Origin: Cobetia sp. cqz5-12 | GTDB taxonomy: Bacteria; Pseudomonadota; Gammaproteobacteria; Pseudomonadales; Halomonadaceae | Assembly: GCF_016495405.1 (NCBI RefSeq) | Contig: NZ_CP044522.1 | Coordinates: forward strand, 62,001 to 126,000 | DNA: 64,000 nucleotides | Direction: 5' to 3' | Part shown: positions 42,227 to 51,557 of the stretch, in pieces | Position numbering within the stretch: the first letter of the stretch is position 1 | Layout: each line of letters begins with the position of its first letter | Position numbers and translations under genes: made by a program | The notes under the pieces: generated by a model | What the model was told of the DNA's origin: nothing | The model's database searches: none | What the model saw: the letters and a program-made list of their open reading frames with translations, nothing else

Positions 42227-42889
42227 ATGAACTCGCCCCCCTCCAAGTCTCCCTCCGCTGACGAGACCCGCCCCGCCCCGGCCGAGACGAATGGCGCTCA
42301 GGCCCCCCTCGCACATCTGCCTGCGCCGCTGCGCCGTCTGGCCACCTGGTTCGAACGTGGTGACCAGGGCCTGGCGCATCTCGAGCGCTGGTTGATCGCC
42401 CTGTGCGTGCTGGGCATGGCGACGGCCAGCATCGCCAACGTCATCGGGCGCAACGTCTTCAATTACAGCCTGCCGTTCACCGAAGAGCTGATGCAGATCC
42501 TGCAGCTGTGGCTGACCTTCCTCGGTATCAGTTACGGCGCGCGCGCCGGGCGCCACATCCGCGTGACGGCGCTGCTGGACTTCATGCCGCCGTGGTTGCG
42601 CAAGGTGCTGCTGATCGCCGGGCAGGTCATCACCTGTGCCTTGCTGGCCTACCTCGCCTGGCTGGCGGTGGATTATCTGCAGAGCCTGGCCAGGTCCGGC
42701 CGTGTCACGCCGTCGCTGCGTTGGTCGCTGGCGGTGCTCTATGCCGTGGTCCCGCTGGGGCTGGCGCTCGGGGCTCTCCAGTACCTGATGGCGATTCTGC
42801 GCAATCTGCTGGCGCAGGGCGCCTGGTTGTCATGGCGTACGGCGGAGATGGACGAGAACGAGGAAGTCGATGGCAGCGGCGCGCTCTAG
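42227..42889 (+). CDS. dctQ: TRAP transporter small permease (DctQ type)
   Basis: A 220-residue protein with four membrane helices after a 45-residue proline-rich cytoplasmic leader. DctQ features are visible: VIGRNVFNYSLPFTEELMQI and LTFLGISYGARAGRHIRVTA. The small subunit helps dock the binding protein on DctM. AGGAAG precedes the ATG at 42227. It is followed by dctM after 78 bp and is divergent from dctP, an arrangement suggesting one system. Confidence 0.9.
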   Translation: MNSPPSKSPSADETRPAPAETNGAQAPLAHLPAPLRRLATWFERGDQGLAHLERWLIALCVLGMATASIANVIGRNVFNYSLPFTEELMQILQLWLTFLGISYGARAGRHIRVTALLDFMPPWLRKVLLIAGQVITCALLAYLAWLAVDYLQSLARSGRVTPSLRWSLAVLYAVVPLGLALGALQYLMAILRNLLAQGAWLSWRTAEMDENEEVDGSGAL

Positions 42890-42967
42890 CCACTGCGTCT
42901 GGCATGTCTTCTCGATGCCGCGATAGACGATTGATCACACTTCATTGACCCAGGGACGGAAGCTGCG

Positions 42968-44242
42968 ATGTGGATTCTGCTCGTGATGGTGGGGCTGCTG
43001 TTGCTTGGGGTACCCATGATGGTGCCATTGAGCGTCGGCACCTTTTTCTTGTTGTTCAGCGATTTTCCTTTCCTCAAGCCGGAGCTGGTGATCCAGCAGA
43101 TGATCGGTGGCCTGCAGCCGGTGGTGCTGACGGCGGTGCCGATGTTCATTCTGGCGGCCGATATCATGCTCAAGGGCTCCACTGCCCAGCGCCTACTGGA
43201 TGTGGTCGAGCGCTTCGTCGGCCACTGGCGCGGCGGCCTGCCGGTGACCACCGCATTGGGCTGCACCCTGTTCGGCGCGGTGTCCGGCTCCACTCAGGCC
43301 ACGGTGGTGGCGATGGGGCGCCCGCTGCGCCCACGGCTGCTGGAAGCCGGTTACAGTGACAAGTTCACCATCGCGTTGATCATCAATGCCTCCGATATCG
43401 CGCTGCTGATTCCGCCCTCGATCGGCATGATCATCTACGGTGTCGCGACCGGTACCTCGGTGGGTGACCTGTTCATCGCCGGTATCGGCCCGGGGCTGAT
43501 GATCCTGGTGCTGTTCTCGCTTTACTGCATGTGGAAGTCGTGGAAGCTGGGCATCGCGCCGCAGCCCAAGGCGGACTGGCCCGCACGCCTCAAGGCCTTG
43601 AAGCGCGCCAGCCTGCCGGCGGGCTTCCCGGTGATCATCATCGGCGGCATCTACTCGGGCATGTTCTCGCCGACGGAGGCTGCCACGGTCTCGGTGATCT
43701 ACGCGCTGATTCTCGAGATGCTGATCTATCGTGGCGTGACCCTGAAGGACCTGCCCAGTGTGGCCTTCTCCACGGGGCTGATCACCGCGGTGGTGTTCAT
43801 CCTGGTGGCGGCGGGCGCGGGCTTCTCGTGGATGATCTCCTTCGCCAAGATTCCGGATGCCATTCTCGGCGGCTATATCCCCTACCTGTCGGAGCATGCG
43901 CTGGCGCTCTTGGCAGTGATCGCGGCGGCCTACTTCGTCGGCTGCATGTTCGTGGACCCCATCGTGGTGATCCTGATTCTGGCGCCGGTGTTCGCGCCGG
44001 CAGTCGATGCCGCCGGGCTGGACCCGGTGCTGGTCGGCACCCTGGTCACCCTGCAGGCGGCGATAGGCTCGGCGACTCCGCCCTTCGGCTGCGACATCTT
44101 CACGGCGGTGGCGGTATTTAGAAAACCGTACATGGAGGTCATCCGGGGGACGCCGCCCTTCATTGCCCTGCTGTTGCTGGCGACGGTGCTGCTGATGCTG
44201 TTCCCGCAGATCGCGCTGTTCCTGCCCAGCCTCGCCAACTAG
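42968..44242 (+). CDS. dctM: TRAP transporter large permease (DctM type)
   Basis: A 424-residue integral membrane protein with about 12 helices, the sodium-coupled transport subunit. Family landmarks include GVPMMVPLSVGTFFLL, FGAVSGSTQATVVAMG, IPPSIGMIIYGVATGTSVGD, and GSATPPFGCDIFTAV. Following dctQ in the same operon, with GGACGGAAGC before the ATG at 42968. A terminator-like hairpin lies after it. Substrate is set by the binding protein. Confidence 0.92.
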   Translation: MWILLVMVGLLLLGVPMMVPLSVGTFFLLFSDFPFLKPELVIQQMIGGLQPVVLTAVPMFILAADIMLKGSTAQRLLDVVERFVGHWRGGLPVTTALGCTLFGAVSGSTQATVVAMGRPLRPRLLEAGYSDKFTIALIINASDIALLIPPSIGMIIYGVATGTSVGDLFIAGIGPGLMILVLFSLYCMWKSWKLGIAPQPKADWPARLKALKRASLPAGFPVIIIGGIYSGMFSPTEAATVSVIYALILEMLIYRGVTLKDLPSVAFSTGLITAVVFILVAAGAGFSWMISFAKIPDAILGGYIPYLSEHALALLAVIAAAYFVGCMFVDPIVVILILAPVFAPAVDAAGLDPVLVGTLVTLQAAIGSATPPFGCDIFTAVAVFRKPYMEVIRGTPPFIALLLLATVLLMLFPQIALFLPSLAN

Positions 44243-44270
44243 CAGCTCGCTCACTCAAGTAGCACCTGTC

Positions 44271-44301
44271 GCGCCCCGCAGGCTCAGTCTGCGGGGCGTT
44301 C
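44271..44301 (+). terminator. Terminator of dctQM
   Basis: A 9-bp perfect stem CGCCCCGCA with a nine-base loop is followed by TT, 29 bp after dctM. The T-tract is minimal. Confidence 0.6.
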
Positions 44302-44368
44302 GCGTCTGGTATGCTCCCGAACACGAAATGTCATGAATCATCATTCATCTCTTGAAGGAGCAAGCGGC

Positions 44369-44818
44369 ATGCGAGCATTGATCCAGCGCGTCACACGGGC
44401 GGAAGTCGTGGTCGAGGACGAGAGCGTCGGCGCCATCGAGGGCGGTCTGCTGGTACTGGTGGGCGTCGAGAAGGGCGATGATGAGGCGCGTGCCGACAAG
44501 CTGCTGCACAAGCTGCTGCATTACCGCGTCTTCGGTGACGAGAACGACAAGATGAACCTCAACGTCCAGCAGGCGGGCGGCAGTCTGCTGCTGGTCTCGC
44601 AGTTCACGCTGGCGGCGGATACCGGCAGCGGCATGCGCCCCAGTTTCTCCTCGGCGGCGCCACCGGCGGAGGGCGAACGACTGTTCTCCTATCTGGTCGA
44701 CAAGGCGCGTGAGCGCGGGCGGGAACTCGGGGTGGGAATTGAGACCGGGCGCTTCGGCGCCAACATGCAGGTCTCGCTGCTCAATGACGGGCCGGTGACC
44801 TTCCTGCTCGAGAGCTGA
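44369..44818 (+). CDS. dtd: D-aminoacyl-tRNA deacylase
   Basis: Removes D-amino acids (and glycine) mischarged on tRNA. The 149-residue protein has [15 protein letters not shown], the conserved [13 protein letters not shown] catalytic segment near 75-87 and the C-terminal [11 protein letters not shown], whose Gly-Pro is the chirality-selecting element. GAAGGAG precedes the ATG at 44369, and an upstream in-frame ATG at 44333 has no site. It sits between the two TRAP systems and is probably transcribed on its own. Confidence 0.95.
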   Translation: MRALIQRVTRAEVVVEDESVGAIEGGLLVLVGVEKGDDEARADKLLHKLLHYRVFGDENDKMNLNVQQAGGSLLLVSQFTLAADTGSGMRPSFSSAAPPAEGERLFSYLVDKARERGRELGVGIETGRFGANMQVSLLNDGPVTFLLES

Positions 44819-44830
44819 TCGCGCAGACCC

Positions 44831-44857
44831 AAAAAAGCCGCCCCCGGGGGGGCGGCT
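44831..44857 (-). terminator. Terminator of the second TRAP operon
   Basis: On the minus strand a 10-bp perfect GC stem (AGCCGCCCCC on the plus strand) is followed by six Ts, 60 bp after the dctP stop. It faces the dtd gene end. Confidence 0.85.
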
Positions 44858-44917
44858 GCAAGCATTGGATGACAGGACTGCGCCGCCTCGCGGGAGCGCG
44901 GCACAGGTAATGCAGTC

Positions 44918-46006
44918 TTACTCCACGCCTTCCGGATTGCGTGCGTTCAGGAAGGCCTGTTCGGAGACTTCGTGCCACTTCTCGACCTTGCCTTCGAAGG
45001 TGGTGTAGGACTCGTAGATGCGGCCGGCCAGCTCATTGGAGTCGCCAAGCTTCTTGACCACTTCGCCGGACAGCTCACGTGCCTTGTCGAGTACGTCCTG
45101 CGGGTAGCGGCGCAGCTCGACCTTGTGCTCGTTGAGGAGTGTCTCGAGGGCATCGTTGTTGCGCGCGGTGTACTCGTCGAGCATGTCCTGGTTCACGTCA
45201 CGTACCGCGGAACGCAGGATGGCCTGCAGGTCCTTGGGCAGCTCGGCCATGGCGTCGTCATTGACGATGGCTTCGAAGGTGACGGTCGGCTCGTGCCAGC
45301 CCGGATAGTAGTAGTACTTGGCGGCCTGATAGAGACCGAAGGCCAGGTCGTTGTACGGACCGATCCACTCGGTGGCATCGATGGCCCCGGACTGCAGCGA
45401 GGTGAAGATCTCGCCGCCCGGCATGCTGACCGTCGCCACGCCCATCTGCTGCATGACATCGCCACCCAGACCCGGGATACGCATCTTCAGACCATCGAGG
45501 TCGGCGACCGAGTTGATCTCCTTGTTGAACCAGCCGCCCATCTGCACGCCTGAGGCGCCGCCCGCCATGACTTCGACGCCGAACTTGTCATAGACCTCGT
45601 TCCACAGCTCCAGGCCGCCACCGTAATGCAGCCAGGCGTTCATTTCCTGTGCGGTCATGCCGAAGGGCACGGCGGCGAAGAACTGGGCTTCCGGCGCCTT
45701 GCCTTTCCAGTAGTAGGAGGCCGAGTGGCCGATCTGCGCGGTACCGGAAGAGACGGTATCGAGCACCTCGAAGCCCGGCACCAGCTGGCCCGCCCCGTAC
45801 ACCTTGATCTTGAGGCGTCCATCGGACATCTCATCGACCAGGCGCGCGAGGCGTTCCGGCCCCTGGCCCACCCCCGGGAAGTTCTTCGGCCACGAGGTGA
45901 CCATCTTCCAGGTGTAGGTATCGGCGGCATTGGCGACGGCCGGCAGGGTGCCCATGGCGGTCATGGTGCCGACGGCGATGCCGAAGGCGAGTTTGTTGAG
46001 TTGCAT
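44918..46006 (-). CDS. TRAP transporter substrate-binding protein, TakP-like
   Basis: Periplasmic binding protein, 362 residues, with a signal peptide ending near PAVANAA. TWKMVTSWPKNFPGVGQGPE and the KIKVYGAGQLVPGFEVLDTV segment place it near TakP, the alpha-keto-acid binding TRAP protein of Rhodobacter, rather than the DctP dicarboxylate group. EWIGPYNDLAFGLYQAAKYY contains the residues typical for that group. AAGGAG precedes the ATG at 46006. It is the last gene of the QMP operon and ends before a strong terminator. Confidence 0.9.
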   Translation of the reverse strand: MQLNKLAFGIAVGTMTAMGTLPAVANAADTYTWKMVTSWPKNFPGVGQGPERLARLVDEMSDGRLKIKVYGAGQLVPGFEVLDTVSSGTAQIGHSASYYWKGKAPEAQFFAAVPFGMTAQEMNAWLHYGGGLELWNEVYDKFGVEVMAGGASGVQMGGWFNKEINSVADLDGLKMRIPGLGGDVMQQMGVATVSMPGGEIFTSLQSGAIDATEWIGPYNDLAFGLYQAAKYYYYPGWHEPTVTFEAIVNDDAMAELPKDLQAILRSAVRDVNQDMLDEYTARNNDALETLLNEHKVELRRYPQDVLDKARELSGEVVKKLGDSNELAGRIYESYTTFEGKVEKWHEVSEQAFLNARNPEGVE

Positions 46007-46226
46007 GGCATGCTCCTTGAAGTGCCCGATTGTTGTTGTGCACCGGTCAGAGACCGGCGCTGGGCAAGAGGTGGGCCGCGAACGGCTCCCGTGCATCTGC
46101 ATGAGCCGACTGGCGGCTCTCCCATCAGCTGGCGGAGCTACCCCCGCCAATTCAGTTGCTGCTCTGTATTTGTTCTTTCCGTGCTCTGTCCGTGTTCTGT
46201 TCTCGTACTGTCTCGTCAGCCGTGGC

Positions 46227-47633
46227 CTAGAACTGTGCCGGCAGCCAGGTGGCCAGGCCCGGGAATGCAGCCAGGGCCCCCAGCATGCACAGCTGGATCA
46301 GGATGAACGGCACGACACCCTTGTAGATCTGCTTGGTGCTGACTTCCTTGGGTGCCACGCCGCGCAGGTAGAACAGCGCGAAACCGAACGGCGGTGTCAG
46401 GAAGGAGGTCTGCAGGTTGATGGCGATCATGATGCCCAGCCAGATCGGGTCGAGGCCCATGGCCAGCAGCACCGGGCCGACGATCGGCACCACCACGAAG
46501 GTGATCTCGATGAAGTCGAGGATGAAGCCGAGCAGGAAGATCACCAGCATCACCACCAGGGTGGCGCCGATGACACCGCCAGGCATGTTCTCGAAGATCT
46601 CGGTGACGACCTCTTCACCGCCGAAACCGCGGAACACCAGCGAGAACAGCGCGGCACCGATCAGGATCAGGAACACCATCGAGGTGACGTTGGTCGTGGA
46701 GCGCACCACCTCGGTGAGGGTCTTCAGGCTCAGCTTGCGGTTGGCGAGGGCCAGCATCAGCGCGCCGAAGGCACCTACGGCCGAGGCTTCGGTGGGGGTG
46801 GCGAGACCGCCGAGAATCGAGCCGAGTACACAGACGATCAGCACGATCGGTGGCACCAGGCCCTTCAGCAGCAGCCAGAAGACGCTGCCGGTATGGCCCA
46901 GCTCTTCCATCAGCGCATCACGATCGACGGCTGGCGCCTTCTCCGGCTTCAGCCAGGCGACCATGGCGATGTAGACGATATAGGCGAGCACCAGAATCAG
47001 GCCTGGAATCAGCGCGCCGATGAACAGGTCACCCACCGAGACGGTCTTCGGGCTCCAGATGCCCATCGACAGCTGGGCCTGCTGATAGGCGGAAGACAGC
47101 ACGTCGCCCAGCAGCACCAGCGCGATGGATGGCGGAATGATCTGCCCCAGGGTGCCGGTGGCACAGATGGCGCCAGTGGCGAGTGACGGGTCATAGCCAC
47201 GCTTGAGCATGGTCGGCAGTGACAGCAGGCCCATGGTGACGACGGTCGCGCCGACGATGCCGGTGGAGGCGGCCAGCAGCATGCCGACGATGGTCACGGA
47301 AATCCCCAGCCCGCCACGCAGCGAGCCGAACATCAGCGCCATGGCGTCGAGCAGCGTCTCGGCGACCTTGGACTTCTCCAGCAGCACGCCCATCAACACG
47401 AACAATGGCACGGCCAGCAGAGTCTGGTTGGTCATGGTGCCGTAGAGGCGGTTGGGCATCGCGGACAGGAAGCTGGCATCGAATACGCCCTGGGTAATGC
47501 CCAGCGCATCCAGCCCCATGCCGAGTCCGGCAAAGGCAAGCGCGGTACCGGCCAGTGACAGCGCCACCGGATAGCCCAGCATCAGGACGATACAGATACA
47601 CACGAACAGCAGCAGTGGCATGATCTCGAGCAT
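46227..47633 (-). CDS. TRAP transporter large permease (second system)
   Basis: A 468-residue DctM-family protein with about 12 helices. Landmarks are YPVALSLAGTALAFAGLG, STGIVGATVVTMGLLSLP, IIPPSIALVLLGDVLSSAYQ, and LQTSFLTPPFGFALFYLRGV, the last characteristic of the larger members that pair with TakP-type binding proteins. Its start codon overlaps the dctQ stop by one base (TAATG), evidence for coupled translation. Confidence 0.92.
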   Translation of the reverse strand: MLEIMPLLLFVCICIVLMLGYPVALSLAGTALAFAGLGMGLDALGITQGVFDASFLSAMPNRLYGTMTNQTLLAVPLFVLMGVLLEKSKVAETLLDAMALMFGSLRGGLGISVTIVGMLLAASTGIVGATVVTMGLLSLPTMLKRGYDPSLATGAICATGTLGQIIPPSIALVLLGDVLSSAYQQAQLSMGIWSPKTVSVGDLFIGALIPGLILVLAYIVYIAMVAWLKPEKAPAVDRDALMEELGHTGSVFWLLLKGLVPPIVLIVCVLGSILGGLATPTEASAVGAFGALMLALANRKLSLKTLTEVVRSTTNVTSMVFLILIGAALFSLVFRGFGGEEVVTEIFENMPGGVIGATLVVMLVIFLLGFILDFIEITFVVVPIVGPVLLAMGLDPIWLGIMIAINLQTSFLTPPFGFALFYLRGVAPKEVSTKQIYKGVVPFILIQLCMLGALAAFPGLATWLPAQF

Positions 47634-48202
47634 TACACCAGCTCCTCATCGTGGTCAGGGGTGTCATCGCTCGCATGCGGAGAGGGCAGGCGGCCCATCA
47701 GGAACAGCAGGTGGCGGCCGGCTTCCGCGACGCCTTGCAGCATCATCAGGATGGCGATGGCCGGAATCAGGGTCTTGAGCAGGTAGACGCCCGGCAGGCC
47801 GCCGGATTCGGGGGAGGCTTCCTTGATGCCCCAGGAATCGCCCACGTAACCGAGGCTGGAGAGCAGGATGAAGATCATTACCGGAAACAGCAGGAACAGG
47901 GTGCCGCCGAGATCGACCCACGACTTCCCGCGGTGCGACATGCGCTGATAGAAGATATCCACTCGCACATGGCCGTCGTGCTTGAGCGTGTAGCTGGCGG
48001 CGAGCAGGAAGACGGCCGCGTGCATGTACATCACGGATTCCTGCATGGGGATGCTGTTGATGTTGAAAGCGTAGCGCAGCATCACGATGGTGAATTCGAC
48101 CAGCATCATGATGACGACCAGCCAGGACACGCAGCGTCCCAGCCCCTCGGTCATGCGGTCGAGCCCTGTGAGCCAGCCGGGGGTAGAGGCATTGGCAGAC
48201 AT
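47633..48202 (-). CDS. TRAP transporter small permease (second system)
   Basis: A 189-residue DctQ-family protein with four helices. VIMMLVEFTIVMLRYAFN, SVMYMHAAVFLLAASYTLKH and VRVDIFYQRMSHRGK fit the family, and the acidic C-terminus ends DHDEELV. Order in the operon is small permease, large permease, binding protein. AAGGGGA precedes the ATG at 48202. Two LacI-type palindromes lie about 85-105 bp upstream. Confidence 0.9.
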   Translation of the reverse strand: MSANASTPGWLTGLDRMTEGLGRCVSWLVVIMMLVEFTIVMLRYAFNINSIPMQESVMYMHAAVFLLAASYTLKHDGHVRVDIFYQRMSHRGKSWVDLGGTLFLLFPVMIFILLSSLGYVGDSWGIKEASPESGGLPGVYLLKTLIPAIAILMMLQGVAEAGRHLLFLMGRLPSPHASDDTPDHDEELV

Positions 48203-48775
48203 GGAGTCCCCTTGGCCTGCGGGTAGCAGGTGATGATTGTTGGTGTTGTTGTTGCTTTGCCGACAGCGTCTGCTGTGTCTTTGCCAAGCGCTTGTGTTGC
48301 AAGCGATTGCTGGCAAGTTCGCCAATTCAGATGTTGCTCATGTTGTGGTCAGTCGCGGTGTGCGGCAAGCCGTGATGGCATCGCTTTGAACAACGCTATT
48401 CCACGCTTCATCCCTGTAAGTGACATCGCTCGGATGCGGCATGCCATCAGTCATCGCTAAGTCAACGATTAATCCACGTCATTGGCAGACAAAGAGTAGC
48501 GAGCGGCGCCGCAACAACAAATGGATCATTGGTCTGACAGGATATTTTTGCCTTTGCTTACAGTGAGATAGGCGAAGAAATGCCGGAAGTGATGCATGAG
48601 AACGCTCAAGGAAGGACGCGGAAGGGTCGCTTTATGCGCATCAAGCCGAAGCTGGCGGAAGCTTGGGTCGGGAGAGCCAGACGGGAGAGCCAGGCGGTAG
48701 AGGGGGCGACATTCGGGGGAGCGATGTCAAAGTGTCAGGCATCAGAGATGCATGACTGAGAGAGGCGCCGGAAAG
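48203..48775. other. Gene-free interval upstream of the second TRAP operon
   Basis: A 573-bp gap between two minus-strand genes. Its promoter-proximal part contains the CAAGCG palindromes described below; an AT-rich stretch at 48520-48560 could hold a promoter on the minus strand. No gene is supportable. The EEP-family gene ends at 48776 without a visible terminator. Confidence 0.45.
48285..48309. promoter_or_regulatory. Paired LacI-type palindromes upstream of the TRAP operon
   Basis: CAAGCGCTTG (48285-48294) is a perfect 10-bp palindrome with a central CG, as in LacI-family operators, and CAAGCGATTG (48300-48309) is a second copy with one mismatch, 15 bp away. They lie 83-107 bp upstream of the dctQ-type start. 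No LacI-family gene is in the window. Confidence 0.45.
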
Positions 48776-49606
48776 TCAGGCGAGCCCGATCGCCTTGCGG
48801 CATGCGGCTGGCAGATGGACTTCTACCGCAAGCGGCAGATGGTCGGAGAACAGGTGCGACAGCGTGGTCGGATGGCTCAGACGCAGCGTCGAGGAGACCA
48901 GGATATGGTCGAGTCCACGGCGTGGTTGCCAGGCCGGGTAGCTGTTGATGGCCTTGCTGGGGCGGGAGTCGAGTGCCTCGCTGAACGCCTTGTGCTGACG
49001 AAGCTGGGCCAGCGTGCAATTGAGGTCGCCCATCACGATGACATGCTTGAGGGGCGCGATCAGCTCGCCGAGGTACTGCAGTTGACGATGCTGGATGCGG
49101 GCACCGAGTGCCAGGTGAGTCACGAAGACATGCAGAGCGTGTTCGCCCTCGCCGAAGCGGGCATGGATGGCCCCGCGTCCCGGCAGGGTGCCGGGCAGGC
49201 TGTGCTCTTCGAGATGGCTGATCGGCAGGCGTGACAGCAGGCCGTTGCTGTGCTGAGCCAGGCGGCCCAGGTTGCGATTGAGCTGCTGATAGCGATGCGG
49301 GAATTCGGCCGTCTCGGCCAGTGAATCGACCTGATTGACGTTGCCGGAGCGGAAACTGCCACCATCCACCTCCTGCAGCCCGACGATATCGTAGGGCGTG
49401 ATGGCGGCGGCGATCAGCTCCAGACGCTTGCGGCGCATCGGGTGTGGCAGCACATGCTGCCAACCGCGGGTGACATAGTGATGCCACGCCGCGGTATGGA
49501 TACCGACCTGCATGTTGAAGGTCAGCAGGCGCAGGGGAGGTGCCGTCTCGTCGAGCCCGGCACCTTCCGCGGCGCTGGCGGCCACTGGGTCAGCAGCCGC
49601 TACCAT
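48776..49606 (-). CDS. Endonuclease/exonuclease/phosphatase family protein
   Basis: A 276-residue EEP-fold metal-dependent phosphodiesterase. Conserved elements are LLTFNMQVG near the start (Asn), VGLQEVD with the metal-binding Glu, FVTHLALGAR, MGDLNCTLA (Asp and Asn) and FSDHLPLAVEV (Asp-His). The substrate could be nucleic acid or a phospholipid. No signal peptide is evident. Its ATG overlaps the dsbA stop (TGATG), implying coupling; this gene also follows dsbA in Pseudomonas relatives. Confidence 0.85.
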   Translation of the reverse strand: MVAAADPVAASAAEGAGLDETAPPLRLLTFNMQVGIHTAAWHHYVTRGWQHVLPHPMRRKRLELIAAAITPYDIVGLQEVDGGSFRSGNVNQVDSLAETAEFPHRYQQLNRNLGRLAQHSNGLLSRLPISHLEEHSLPGTLPGRGAIHARFGEGEHALHVFVTHLALGARIQHRQLQYLGELIAPLKHVIVMGDLNCTLAQLRQHKAFSEALDSRPSKAINSYPAWQPRRGLDHILVSSTLRLSHPTTLSHLFSDHLPLAVEVHLPAACRKAIGLA

Positions 49607-50250
49607 CAAGCGGCATCCTTGCTGCCGGCTTTCTCTTCACGCACCTGCTCGATCAGCTCATCGGTGATCTTGAGCATGTTCTGCAGTGAGCCTGCCGTGC
49701 TCGGCGAGATGACATAGCGGCCATCGACGATCAGTGCCGGGACACCCATGATCTTGTAGGCGCGCATCTGGGCGTGAGCCTGATTGACCTGGCTCTTCAC
49801 GCCGAAGGAGGTCAGCGACTTCTTGGCGTCTTCTTCGCTGACGCCGTAGTCGCTGTAGAACTTGGCGATATCATCCGGATCGGTCAGGCGCTGGTGGTCC
49901 TGATGGATGGCATCGAAGAAGGCCTTGTGGGTCTCGTCGAGGATGCCCAGGTCCTTGGCGGCATAGAAGGCATAGGCGTGCTTGACCCAGTCCTGCCCCA
50001 TGGTGGCCGGCAGACGGTTGAAGGTCACGTCACTCGGCAGTTCGTCGACCCACGGCTCGAGGCTGGATTCCAGCTTGTAGCAGTGCGGGCAGCCGTACCA
50101 GAACGCTTCGACCACTTCGACATTGCCCGCCGGCGCGTCGGTCTTCACCGGCTCGTCGAGTACCTGATAGTCCTTGCCAGCTTCAGCGGCGAAAACGCTT
50201 GCTGACAGGCCAAGGCCCGCCACCAGAGTCAGTAGGGGTTTCCACTTCAT
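49606..50250 (-). CDS. dsbA: Thiol:disulfide interchange protein DsbA
   Basis: Periplasmic disulfide-forming oxidoreductase. The 214-residue precursor has a signal peptide (about 22 residues, ending SVFAAEA) and the active site C54-P-H-C57 in AFWYGCPHCYKLE. The helical insertion and the cis-proline in MGVPALIVDG fit DsbA. GGAG precedes the ATG at 50250. It follows the cytochrome c4 gene and is coupled to the EEP-family gene. Confidence 0.95.
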   Translation of the reverse strand: MKWKPLLTLVAGLGLSASVFAAEAGKDYQVLDEPVKTDAPAGNVEVVEAFWYGCPHCYKLESSLEPWVDELPSDVTFNRLPATMGQDWVKHAYAFYAAKDLGILDETHKAFFDAIHQDHQRLTDPDDIAKFYSDYGVSEEDAKKSLTSFGVKSQVNQAHAQMRAYKIMGVPALIVDGRYVISPSTAGSLQNMLKITDELIEQVREEKAGSKDAA

Positions 50251-50500
50251 GGAACATCTCCATCGGATTGAGGCATGCCCGGGCATGATCCCCGGCAACA
50301 TTAGTGATGCATCGAGTATGCGTGTCAGCCACCACTGCTGTCGAGACTGCCGGGCGGGACACGGCGGATCACTGTCGGGCCAGCCTAGCGTGACAAGGTT
50401 GACCGCTGGATGAACGCCGTTCGATCACGCCCCCTGGGCGGCGTGCTGGTGCCGGTCGTCATCAAGTCAGTCATACGCGACACCCGGCTGATCAGATGCC

Positions 50501-51160
50501 TCAGCGCAGGCCGTGGAGATATTCGGCCACTTGCTGCATGTCGCTGTCACTCATGCGCGCGGCAATGCTGCTCATGATGGCGTTCGGGTCGTTGTCGCGG
50601 GTGCCATCGCGGAAGGCCTTGAGCGCCGTCACGGTATAGGCGGGGAACTGCCCGGCCAGCGCCGGATAGCCTGCCGAGTCGATGCCTTCACCGCGCGGGC
50701 CATGACAGGCCGTGCAGGCCGCGATGCCGCGCTCCAGCGAGCCGGCGCGATACAGTACCTCGCCTGCACGGGCGGCCTCTGGCTCGGCCTGTCCGCGATT
50801 GGCAGGCTGCGCGGCATAATGGGCCGCGATATCGGCGATGTCCTGATCGCTCAGGTTGTCGGCGATACCGGCCATCTGCGGCACCGAGCGGCGGCCATCC
50901 CGGATGTCGGCCGTCTGCTTGCGCAGGTAGTGGGCCTGCTGGCCAGCAAGATGGGGAAAGGCCGGCGTCGGCGAGATGCCCTGGGCGCCATGACAGGCAG
51001 CACAGACGGCAGCCTTGGCCTTGCCTGCCGCGGCATCGCCGACCAGTGACTCGGCGGCGGCCCCCGTCGGCAAGGTGGCGGCCAACGTCGTGGCCGCAAG
51101 TGCCAGCAGCAGACGCACGGGGCGCACGGGGGTCTGCCTTGGTCTCATCAGCTCATCCAT
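50501..51160 (-). CDS. Diheme cytochrome c4
   Basis: Periplasmic electron carrier with two heme c groups. The 219-residue precursor has a signal peptide (ending near PTGAAAES) and the heme motifs C53AACH57 and C149TACH153, each in a similar half, as expected for c4. Axial methionines are likely in VPQMAGIA and IMSSIAARM. It probably links the bc1 complex to a terminal oxidase. The start at 51160 is chosen over 51148. Divergent from engB, as in Pseudomonas. Confidence 0.92.
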   Translation of the reverse strand: MDELMRPRQTPVRPVRLLLALAATTLAATLPTGAAAESLVGDAAAGKAKAAVCAACHGAQGISPTPAFPHLAGQQAHYLRKQTADIRDGRRSVPQMAGIADNLSDQDIADIAAHYAAQPANRGQAEPEAARAGEVLYRAGSLERGIAACTACHGPRGEGIDSAGYPALAGQFPAYTVTALKAFRDGTRDNDPNAIMSSIAARMSDSDMQQVAEYLHGLR

Positions 51161-51557
51161 TTCACTGGTCCCTGTTTCACGAAGAGGCCCGTTCGGGGCT
51201 TGTATCATCCGGCGTGGATGGTGGCCTCTGTCTTTTCCCCGGTGCCCGCGCCGTGCTGCGCGCGGTGAGAAGTGCACCCCACTCTCGCAGCCCGTGAGAG
51301 CAGGGTGGTACACTAGGCCTCATGATCGCCATGCTGACCTTGCAGGCAGTATAGCGAATCCCCTCAGGGCGCGTGAGCGTGCCTGTCGCCAGTCGCGTCA
51401 TCGCAGCAATCCAGTGCATCTTCCCGCTGTCGTCGGCAAGTTGCAGCGCCGATGGCAGGGCATGCGGCACTCTTTTCGTTACACCGGTCGTTTCTTCTGC
51501 TCTCTCGTGATGTCGCGCGGGCGAGACGTCCGCCTTCAACAGGTATTCAGAACTCCC
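51161..51557. other. Divergent control region between cytochrome c4 and engB
   Basis: A 397-bp gap. TATAGC (51350-51355) resembles a -10 element reading toward engB, without a convincing -35. I see no further operator or gene; the open frames crossing it lack ribosome sites. Confidence 0.35.

Noticed and set aside
45930..47186. A 418-codon plus-strand frame opposite the TRAP large permease
   Set aside because: Gln/His/Asp-rich reverse shadow of the DctM-type gene without ribosome site.
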